Assembly: GCF_009761815.1 (NCBI RefSeq)
Contig: NZ_RWIN01000050.1
Coordinates: forward strand, 1-44,112
Length of the DNA: 44,112 bases
Source of the DNA: Pseudomonas sp. PB120
Lineage (GTDB): Bacteria > Pseudomonadota > Gammaproteobacteria > Pseudomonadales > Pseudomonadaceae
Direction of reading: 5' to 3'
Shown here piece by piece: positions 37,648 to 44,112 of the stretch. Below the pieces are notes generated by a model, which was not told where the DNA came from, did not search any database, and worked only from the letters and a program-made list of their open reading frames with translations. Made by a program: the position numbers and the translations under genes. The first letter of the stretch is position 1. Each line of letters starts with the position of its first letter.

Positions 37648-38082
37648 ATGGTCGAACACGATTTCCGCTATAACCTGATGAACCCGCAACACACCCTCAC
37701 GGAATGCCGCGCCCTGGTGCCGGGGCGTTATCAAGTCACCGGCAACGGTGGCTCGATTCGCAACAACGACGTGCTGGTCGTGACCCTCAAAGGCAGCAAG
37801 GACTTGTCCATGCGCCTGACCGTTGAAACGGTTCGCCACTTGATCAACCCGCCCGGCCAATGGGTAGCGGTAGCCAGTGGTCCGGTGTTCGGCGAATTGG
37901 CGATCCACACCTGGAAAGTCAATTGCGACAGCTGCGCCAAAGAGCTGAGCTTTGAGTTTGCGGTTGACGCAAAACTGGGCAACAAGGCCGAAAAGCCTGC
38001 CGCCACTGCGCGGATCGCCGAGTTGGGCTGGACCACCGTCGGCGAAAAGCACCTGTGCCCGAAATGCCAGGAGCCCGCGTGA
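37648..38082 (+). CDS. Conserved protein with two CxxC pairs
   Basis: Protein of 144 residues with no signal or membrane segment. A beta-rich N-terminal part (about 1-90) is followed by NCDSC (Cys93, Cys96) and ends with CPKC (Cys137, Cys140); the four cysteines fit a zinc-ribbon-like site formed by two distant hairpins. I do not recognise a family; the PAO1 counterpart position is near PA0926. GGAGG lies 5 bases before ATG at 37648; an ATG at 37624 has no such site. The stop overlaps the next start (TGATG), so the META-domain gene is co-translated. Confidence 0.8.
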   Translation: MVEHDFRYNLMNPQHTLTECRALVPGRYQVTGNGGSIRNNDVLVVTLKGSKDLSMRLTVETVRHLINPPGQWVAVASGPVFGELAIHTWKVNCDSCAKELSFEFAVDAKLGNKAEKPAATARIAELGWTTVGEKHLCPKCQEPA

Positions 38083-38486
38083 TGAAACGCCTCGCTCTGA
38101 CCGCATGGGTCGGCGCCAGCCTGCTGGGCTGCGCCGCCGAGCCGGTGCAATTGCAACAAAACCGCAGCTACATTCTTGAGTGGATCGGCGAACGTCCGTT
38201 GATGGACTACAGCCACCTGACCATCACCCTGGGTGAAGACGGCCGGGCTTACGGTAATGGCGGCTGCAACCATTGGTTCGCGCCGTACACGCTGGAAGGC
38301 GACAAGCTGAGCTTCGGCAAAGTCGGCAGCACCCGCAAACTGTGCGCACCAGCGCTCATGGAACAGGAAAAGCGTTTCCTCCAGGCCCTGGAAAACGTGC
38401 AGCGCTGGGACGTTTCGCCGATCGACCAGATGCGCTTCTGGCCGGCGGAAGGCAAGCCGCTGCGCTGGTGGCTTGAAGAGGGTTGA
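38082..38486 (+). CDS. META-domain (HslJ-like) lipoprotein
   Basis: Protein of 134 residues with a lipoprotein signal: basic start, hydrophobic stretch and lipobox ASLLGC (Cys17). The mature part has the META/HslJ fold markers GRAYGNGGCNHWFAPYTLEGDKLSFGKVGSTRKLC, shown here only in part: GNGGCNHW and KLCAPALMEQEKRF. The family is linked to heat-shock or novobiocin tolerance in E. coli HslJ and motility in others; its action is unknown. Overlaps the stop of the CxxC gene. Confidence 0.85.
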   Translation: MKRLALTAWVGASLLGCAAEPVQLQQNRSYILEWIGERPLMDYSHLTITLGEDGRAYGNGGCNHWFAPYTLEGDKLSFGKVGSTRKLCAPALMEQEKRFLQALENVQRWDVSPIDQMRFWPAEGKPLRWWLEEG

Positions 38487-38505
38487 TAACCCTCAACTGA
38501 ATAAT

Positions 38506-38630
38506 TGTGGCGAGGGAGCTTGCTCCCGCTGGGCTGCGAAGCAGCCCTGAACCCAAACACCGCGCTCTGTCAGGCACTCCGCATTTTACGATTGCTGTGC
38601 AATCGAGCGGGAGCGAGCTCCCTCGCCACA
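38506..38630. repeat. REP pair (BIME), TGTGGCGAGGGAGCTTGC type
   Basis: Inverted arms of the GGCGAGGGAGCTTGCTCCCGC type (starting at 38506 and ending at 38630) lie between the convergent META and TlpA-like genes. The right copy has AGCGAGCT in place of AGCAAGCT. Confidence 0.85.
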
Positions 38631-38655
38631 GGTGCAAGCGCCAGTTAACGCGAAG

Positions 38656-39123
38656 TCAATTCTTCGCCTGCAACGCTTCAAGCTTCGCCATCACCCCCGC
38701 CGCTGTCTGCTCGCCCATCAACTGTTCCCGCACCTTGCCTTTGTTATCGATGATGTACGTCACCGGCAACGCCTCACTGCGGGGCAAGTCGAAAAGCTCC
38801 GCCGGGTCCGACGCCAGTACCGTGAACTGGATGCCCAGTTTTTCGCTGGCGCTTTTCAGCTCTTCGCCCTGCACATTGTCGAAGTTGACCCCGAACACAC
38901 CGATCTTTTTGGCCTTGAGCTGATCGGCCAGCGCGTTCAACTGCGGGATTTCGGTCCGGCAGGGCCCGCACCATTCGGCCCAGTAATTGAGCACCAGCCA
39001 TTGCTTGTCCAGACGGTCGGCGGCGACTTTGTGGCCGTTCTGGTCGATGCCATAGTCATTGCCGCAGCCCCCCAGCATCAACGTGCCGATGATCGCCAAT
39101 GCCGCTGCCAGTCGTCTTCCCAT
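38656..39123 (-). CDS. TlpA-like thioredoxin-fold lipoprotein
   Basis: Protein of 155 residues with a lipoprotein signal and lipobox LMLGGC (Cys20), so tethered to a membrane and facing the periplasm. The thioredoxin-like domain has the redox motif WCGPC and the cis-Pro in ALPVTYII. Family members (TlpA, ResA) act in periplasmic disulfide reduction, often for cytochrome or cuproprotein maturation; the partner cannot be named here. AGGGA lies 8 bases before the ATG at 39123. Confidence 0.88.
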   Translation of the reverse strand: MGRRLAAALAIIGTLMLGGCGNDYGIDQNGHKVAADRLDKQWLVLNYWAEWCGPCRTEIPQLNALADQLKAKKIGVFGVNFDNVQGEELKSASEKLGIQFTVLASDPAELFDLPRSEALPVTYIIDNKGKVREQLMGEQTAAGVMAKLEALQAKN

Positions 39124-39237
39124 GTCGTAATCCCTGTGAAAAATTGAATGCGCCTGCGACCCATCGCCTCCCAAGGTTCTGGATTGCGCGCTGCACAGTT
39201 AGAATAGCCGTCACCTTACGCAAGATGCGACCCGCAC

Positions 39238-40184
<947 letters not shown>

Positions 40185-40185
40185 C

Positions 40186-40611
40186 GTGGCCAAAAAGCCG
40201 AAGATTCTGCCCTCCATCGAATGGCTCGAACCGCGAGTCCGGGCGATGCGCGCCATCAGCCTGCTGTGTTTTCTCGGGCTGGTGGGATTGCTCTGCGTCT
40301 ACTACCTGGTGGTCGCCGACCTGCACGGTGCGCGGCCGTGGGTGATTCTGCTGATCGAACTGGTGCCATTGCTGTTGCTGGCGCCGGGCATGATTGTCGG
40401 CAGCGCGCGCGGGCATTCGTGGATGTGCTTTGTGGTGAACCTGTACTTCATCAAAGGCGCACTGGCGGCGTATGACCCGAACCGGCAGCTGTTTGGTTTG
40501 CTGGAGATGGGCGCGAGCCTGGCGGTGTTCTGCTCGGCGCTGTTGTACGTGCGGTGGCGGTTTCAGTTGAATCGCAAGTTGGCTGGCGAGGGCGAGATTT
40601 CCGTCGCCTGA
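40186..40611 (+). CDS. DUF2069-family inner-membrane protein
   Basis: Protein of 141 residues with four predicted membrane helices (about 25-45, 50-75, 80-95 and 105-120), matching the DUF2069 family, function unknown. The start is a GTG at 40186 with GGGGAA upstream, one base after the wrbA stop; the frame also runs upstream inside wrbA, but that sequence is not membrane-like. Last gene of the arsC-like/wrbA operon. Confidence 0.85.
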   Translation: MAKKPKILPSIEWLEPRVRAMRAISLLCFLGLVGLLCVYYLVVADLHGARPWVILLIELVPLLLLAPGMIVGSARGHSWMCFVVNLYFIKGALAAYDPNRQLFGLLEMGASLAVFCSALLYVRWRFQLNRKLAGEGEISVA

Positions 40612-40618
40612 TCTGACG

Positions 40619-40700
40619 CCATCGCGAGCAGGCTCGCTCCTACAGGGGATTTATGATCGACACAAATCCAAGGTGGGAGCCAGCCTGCTGGCGAAAGTGA
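40619..40700. repeat. Two REP halves of different families
   Basis: The half CATCGCGAGCAGGCTCGCTC with TACAGG (about 40619-40646) and the half GTGGGAGCCAGCCTGCTGGC (about 40673-40694) lie in the same gap but belong to different REP types and do not pair well. They separate DUF2069 from the convergent glycosylase gene. Confidence 0.7.
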
Positions 40701-40710
40701 CAACCCGGTC

Positions 40711-41385
40711 TCAATGATTGACGGTGTAAGCCAGCATCATCGAAATCTGGCTCATCGGTCGCCCGCCGCTCTCTTCATGCCACTGGTTGAACACGCCCTG
40801 CACCGTGGCCAGATCCCGCAGGCTGGTCGGCACCTTGTCGACAATCTTCTGTGCATTCAACGCCGCCACCACGTCATAACTCGGCACAAACGTGTCCTTG
40901 CCGACCATCCGCAAGAAGCGCGGCGCCGACAACCCGCCCAGTTGATGGCCGCGTTTTTTCAGGAATGTCCACAGGCCAACGATATCGGTCACCGGCCAGT
41001 CGGCGAGCAACTCACCAAAGCTGCCCTTCTCATGCGCCACATCCAGCACGAACTGCGCATTGCGCGGCACGCTCTTGAGCTTGCCCAGGTGGCGGATAAT
41101 TCGCGCGTCCTGCATCAGGCGCTCCAGGTGTTCGGCGCTCATCAGCACGACTTTTTCCGGGTCGAACTTGAAGAACACTTCTTCGAACGCCGGCCATTTC
41201 GCGTCCACCAGGCTGTGCTTGAGCCCGGCGCGAAACACGCGCAACGCCATGGTCGAGAGGTAGCGATCATCACTGATCTTGCGCAATTGCGCCGGGGTCT
41301 TGGGAACGGGCAGATGGGCTTCCAGTTCAGCTGCTGAACCGAAGCGGTTCAGGCAGTATTCGTGCAGCCACTTGTAATCGCGCAT
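40711..41385 (-). CDS. DNA-3-methyladenine glycosylase I family protein
   Basis: Protein of 224 residues of the Tag-like (Adenine_glyco) helix-hairpin-helix superfamily, which starts base-excision repair of alkylated adenine. Visible features are an all-helical pattern, the HhH-like DIVGLWTFLKKRGHQLGG segment, and an Asp in the VPSYDVVAALN motif. It lacks the N-terminal zinc site of E. coli Tag (CxxW-type start), so it is a divergent subgroup and activity should not be assumed. ATG at 41385 has AGGAAAGG upstream; the frame runs to 41505 through REP sequence only. Confidence 0.75.
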   Translation of the reverse strand: MRDYKWLHEYCLNRFGSAAELEAHLPVPKTPAQLRKISDDRYLSTMALRVFRAGLKHSLVDAKWPAFEEVFFKFDPEKVVLMSAEHLERLMQDARIIRHLGKLKSVPRNAQFVLDVAHEKGSFGELLADWPVTDIVGLWTFLKKRGHQLGGLSAPRFLRMVGKDTFVPSYDVVAALNAQKIVDKVPTSLRDLATVQGVFNQWHEESGGRPMSQISMMLAYTVNH

Positions 41386-41417
41386 GCCCTTTCCTGATGA
41401 GTAAGTAAGTTGACCCA

Positions 41418-41506
41418 TGTGGGACCCAGCCTGCTGGCGATGGCGGCGGATCAGTCGACAATCAGGTGTCTGACCCACCGCTATCGCCAGCAGGCTGGCT
41501 CCCACA
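41418..41506. repeat. REP pair (BIME), TGTGGGAGCCAGCCTGCTGG type
   Basis: Inverted arms of the GTGGGACCCAGCCTGCTGGC type, from 41418 and ending at 41506, lie between the glycosylase and ttcA. The left copy has a G to C change in GGGAC. Confidence 0.85.
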
Positions 41507-41516
41507 GTGATTGGGT

Positions 41517-42341
41517 TTAGAGGTTTACGACATTGACGAAGCGCGACGCCGCGCTTTCATCGATTTTCAAACTGGTGAAGTCGAACAGGTTACGGTCCGC
41601 CAGCTGCGACGGAATCACGTTCTGCAGGCTGCGGAAAATGCTCTCGGTACGGCCCGGGGTCTTGCGCTCCCACTCCTGCAGCATGTCCTTGACCACCTGG
41701 CGTTGCAGGTTTTCCTGGGAGCCACACAGGTTGCACGGGATGATGGGGAATTGCTTAAGGTCCGAGTACGCCTGAATGTCTTTCTCATTGCAGTAGGCCA
41801 GCGGACGGATCACTACGTTGCGGCCGTCGTCGGCGCGAAGCTTGGGCGGCATGGCTTTGAGCGAGCCGTTGAAGAACATGTTGAGGAAGAACGTTTCGAC
41901 GATGTCGTCGCGGTGATGACCGAGGGCCATTTTGGTCGCGCCGATTTCATCGGCAAAGGTATAGAGCGTGCCGCGACGCAGGCGCGAACACAGCGAGCAG
42001 GTGGTCTTGCCTTCCGGGATCAACTCCTTGACCACCGAGTACGTGTCTTTCTCGACAATGTGGTATTCGACGCCCAACGCTTTCAGATAGGCCGGCAGCA
42101 CGTCTTCGGGGAAGCCCGGCTGTTTCTGGTCCATGTTCACGGCCACGATCTCGAATTTGATCGGCGCGACCTTCTGCAAGTGCATCAGCACGTCGAGCAT
42201 GGTGTAGCTGTCCTTGCCGCCGGACAGGCAGACCATGACCTTGTCGCCGTCTTCAATCATGTTGAAATCGGCAACAGCCTCGCCGGCCTGGCGGCGAAGG
42301 CGCTTTTGCAGTTTGTTCTGGTTGACCGTAAGAGTGCCCAT
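41517..42341 (-). CDS. ttcA: tRNA 2-thiocytidine(32) synthetase TtcA
   Basis: Iron-sulfur and ATP-dependent enzyme of 274 residues that thiolates cytidine 32 of some tRNAs. The PP-loop SGGKDS is at residues 40-45, and the cluster cysteines are in CSLCSRL and PCNLCGS, the pattern of TtcA. ATG at 42341 gives the family N-terminus [18 protein letters not shown]. The upstream frame to 42566 is translated REP sequence. It stands alone. Confidence 0.95.
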   Translation of the reverse strand: MGTLTVNQNKLQKRLRRQAGEAVADFNMIEDGDKVMVCLSGGKDSYTMLDVLMHLQKVAPIKFEIVAVNMDQKQPGFPEDVLPAYLKALGVEYHIVEKDTYSVVKELIPEGKTTCSLCSRLRRGTLYTFADEIGATKMALGHHRDDIVETFFLNMFFNGSLKAMPPKLRADDGRNVVIRPLAYCNEKDIQAYSDLKQFPIIPCNLCGSQENLQRQVVKDMLQEWERKTPGRTESIFRSLQNVIPSQLADRNLFDFTSLKIDESAASRFVNVVNL

Positions 42342-42744
42342 GACGCGAATCCGTGAGGTGTGACGAAAGGCCGGCATTTTACGCAAAAACCCGCCGCCGG
42401 CGAAGGGGGCGAGCAAACCCTGTGGCGAGGGAGCTTGCTCCCGCTGGGTCGCGAAGCGGCCCCAAAACCATCGAACTCGCTGTATCAGGCACAAAGCGTC
42501 AGTCGTTTTAACGACTGCTGCGCAGCCGAGCGGGAGCAAGCTCCCTCGCCACAGAGGATTGAGCAAGTTCCAGCGGCGATTAACAGGGCCTTTTACAGCG
42601 CAATTTGCTCTAAGCCTCTATTAGAAGTCCTTTCTATACTGCGACTAAGGTCACCGACATAACCAGACCTGTTACTTACTTGGCCACTTTGGCCCGTAAG
42701 CGCTCCACTGGGGGGCGACGGTAAAAACAAGAGGAGTGAATGGC
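42342..42744. other. 403-base intergenic region: REP pair, then promoter region
   Basis: The left third is ttcA upstream DNA and a REP pair (42421-42553). The right part, before the YIP1-type gene, is AT-rich, with TATACT at 42635-42640 as a possible -10 box and a leader of about 100 bases ending in AGAGGAG. No ORF of credible size is seen. Confidence 0.55.
42421..42553. repeat. REP pair (BIME), TGTGGCGAGGGAGCTTGC type
   Basis: Inverted arms of the GGCGAGGGAGCTTGCTCCCGC type (from 42421 and ending at 42553) with a long spacer. It belongs to the same family as those at 13807 and 38506. Confidence 0.88.
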
Positions 42745-43347
42745 ATGATCCATCACGTAGTGGGGCTCTTCACCCACCCGGACCAGGAATGGAAAGAAAT
42801 TCGTGGCGATCAGGAGGAAAGTATCAGCCACATGTACCTGACGCACACGTTGATTCTGGCGGCGATCCCCGCCATCTCGGCGTTTATCGGTACCACGCAG
42901 GTCGGCTGGGTGATTGGCAGCCGGGCACCGGTGATGTTGACGCAGGAAAGCGCGCTATGGATGACGATCATGTCGTACGTGGCGATGCTGGGCGGTGTTG
43001 CGGTCATGGGCGCGTTCATCCACTGGATGGCTCGCACCTATGACGCGAACCCGAGCCTGGCACGGTGCGTAGCGTTTGCAACCTATACCGCGACCCCGCT
43101 GTTCGTCGGCGGCCTTGCGGCGCTGTATCCACACATGTGGCTTGGGATGATCGTCGGGACGGCGGCCATCTGCTACACGGTTTACCTGCTGTATGTGGGG
43201 CTACCCACTTTCATGAACATTCCATCTGACGAGGGATTCCTGTTTTCCAGTTCGGTACTCGCCGTCGGCCTGGTGGTGCTGGTTGCCATCATGGCGTTCA
43301 CGGTGATTGTCTGGGGACTCGGCGTGGGGCCGGTCTATACGAATTAG
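42745..43347 (+). CDS. YIP1-family inner-membrane protein
   Basis: Protein of 200 residues with five hydrophobic helices (about 32-50, 72-95, 108-130, 134-152 and 170-195), matching the bacterial YIP1 family of unknown function; the charged N-terminus HPDQEWKEIR is typical. ATG at 42745 has AGAGGAG 8 bases upstream; the GTG at 42736 overlaps that site. A terminator follows at 43386-43408. Confidence 0.85.
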   Translation: MIHHVVGLFTHPDQEWKEIRGDQEESISHMYLTHTLILAAIPAISAFIGTTQVGWVIGSRAPVMLTQESALWMTIMSYVAMLGGVAVMGAFIHWMARTYDANPSLARCVAFATYTATPLFVGGLAALYPHMWLGMIVGTAAICYTVYLLYVGLPTFMNIPSDEGFLFSSSVLAVGLVVLVAIMAFTVIVWGLGVGPVYTN

Positions 43348-43385
43348 AAATACGTACACCCAAAAAAGCAGATCTGCCAACACAG

Positions 43386-43408
43386 GGCCGCCGCAAGGCG
43401 GCCTTTTA
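43386..43408 (+). terminator. Rho-independent terminator after the YIP1-family gene
   Basis: The stem GGCCGCC/GGCGGCC with a 4-base loop is followed by four T residues. It lies 39 bases past the stop and before sprT. Confidence 0.85.
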
Positions 43409-43508
43409 ATTCTTCAGCCTTTAGAGCAGCAGCGACCATTCGGCGCCTGAGCGATTCGCAAGGCCCCAGGGTTGCGGCATACTCGACGTCTCTGGAGATC
43501 CATCAAGC

Positions 43509-44003
43509 ATGCCCGAGCAACTCAATACCCGCGTCGAAGACTGTTACCAATTAGCCGAATCCTTTTTCAAACGAACTTTCAAACGCCCCGTGGTGAGCCT
43601 CAAGCTGCGCGGCCAGAAAGCCGGTGTCGCGCATTTGCACGAAAACCTGCTGCGCTTCAATCCGCAGCTGTATCGGGAAAACACCGAAGACTTCCTCAAG
43701 CAGACCGTGGCCCATGAGGTCGCGCATCTTATTGCTCATCAGCTGTTCGGCGACCGTATCCAGCCCCATGGCGAAGAATGGCAACTGATCATGCGCGGTG
43801 TGTATGAACTGCCGCCCAATCGTTGCCATACCTACGACGTCAAACGCCGCAGCGTGACGCGCTATATCTACAAATGCCCGTGCGTCGACAGCGATTTCCC
43901 GTTCTCGGCCCAACGTCATGGTCTGGTGCGGCAGGGGCGGCGGTATTTGTGCAGGCGGTGTCGCAGCACGTTGGTGTTTAGTGGGGAGATGCGGGTCGAG
44001 TAG
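43509..44003 (+). CDS. sprT: SprT-family zinc protein
   Basis: Protein of 164 residues related to E. coli SprT and to the protease domain of eukaryotic SPRTN. The metal site HEVAHLIAH is intact, and the C-terminal zinc-ribbon pairs are in YKCPCVD and CRRCRS. In the eukaryotic relatives the domain cuts proteins cross-linked to DNA; the bacterial role is not settled. A GGAGA lies about 11 bases before the ATG. Confidence 0.92.
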   Translation: MPEQLNTRVEDCYQLAESFFKRTFKRPVVSLKLRGQKAGVAHLHENLLRFNPQLYRENTEDFLKQTVAHEVAHLIAHQLFGDRIQPHGEEWQLIMRGVYELPPNRCHTYDVKRRSVTRYIYKCPCVDSDFPFSAQRHGLVRQGRRYLCRRCRSTLVFSGEMRVE

Positions 44004-44045
44004 CCCGCATTTGTGTTGCCTGGGCTGGCCCCATCGTCGGAACGC

Positions 44046-44112
44046 CGCCCGGAGCCGGCTCGCTCCCACATTGGATATATGTCATGCCGAAAGTCCCCTG
44101 TGGGAGCGAGCC
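44046..44112. repeat. REP element at the right edge of the window
   Basis: A GCCGGCTCGCTCCCACA half (about 44055-44072) and the start of an inverted partner (TGTGGGAGCGAGCC, 44099-44112) are visible; the pair is cut by the window end. Confidence 0.75.

Noticed and set aside
42342..42566. 75-codon N-terminal extension of ttcA
   Set aside because: The extra residues are translated REP sequence; the family N-terminus starts at 42341.

Overview
The window is a chromosomal stretch of a Pseudomonas, most likely of the P. fluorescens group. The evidence is the high GC content, the GacS and RelA proteins, the gpsA / PA1611-type kinase / fabA / fabB order, the cysM / rlmD / relA / mazG order, and many intergenic inverted repeats of the REP type found in fluorescent pseudomonads. 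Nearly all of it is core genome. I saw no tRNA, rRNA, CRISPR array, prophage or insertion sequence. Species assignment and comparisons with P. aeruginosa PAO1 rest on remembered gene order and were not computed.

Layout. 1-217: part of a long intergenic repeat. 218-6672: a methyl-accepting chemotaxis protein, a MocR-type regulator, a short-chain dehydrogenase divergent from a CurA-like oxidoreductase, and pyrF. 6954-9859: an OmpR-type response regulator with its kinase, then a six-EF-hand protein with polyproline linkers. 9927-13669: a leftward group with an AI-2E/PerM-type membrane protein, a DUF4892 protein, a 30-codon remnant that looks like the start of a glutathione S-transferase gene, and two alpha/beta hydrolases. 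13863-16007: a hotdog thioesterase and an acyl-CoA synthetase behind a perfect 30-bp palindrome. 16134-17987: sixA, a DUF4389 membrane protein and gpsA. 18286-21113: a lone periplasmic binding protein translationally coupled to a hybrid kinase of the PA1611 type. 21361-23108: fabA-fabB behind a DesT/FabR-like operator.

23556-30021: a 62-residue protein, then leftward DUF2058, mazG, relA, rlmD and cysM. 30022-31477: a more AT-rich interval with two unrecognised genes (one exported) at the place where PAO1 carries the siderophore receptor gene pirA. 31478-36518: a PirR/PirS-position two-component pair divergent from gacS. 36578-44003: ldhA, a CxxC-pair protein, a META-domain lipoprotein, a TlpA-like lipoprotein, an ArsC-like protein, WrbA, a DUF2069 membrane protein, a Tag-family glycosylase, TtcA, a YIP1-family membrane protein and SprT.

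How the genes fit together. Signal transduction is dense: two OmpR/EnvZ-type pairs, a PA1611-type hybrid kinase, GacS and a chemoreceptor. GacS and the PA1611-type kinase, which act in the same RetS/GacS network in P. aeruginosa, lie about 12.5 kb apart here. Lipid metabolism is represented by gpsA, fabA, fabB, the acyl-CoA synthetase and the thioesterase. RelA and MazG link to the stringent response and nucleotide-pool cleaning. The least explained parts are the 30.0-31.5 kb interval, the coupled binding protein and kinase, the EF-hand protein, and the truncated glutathione S-transferase start.
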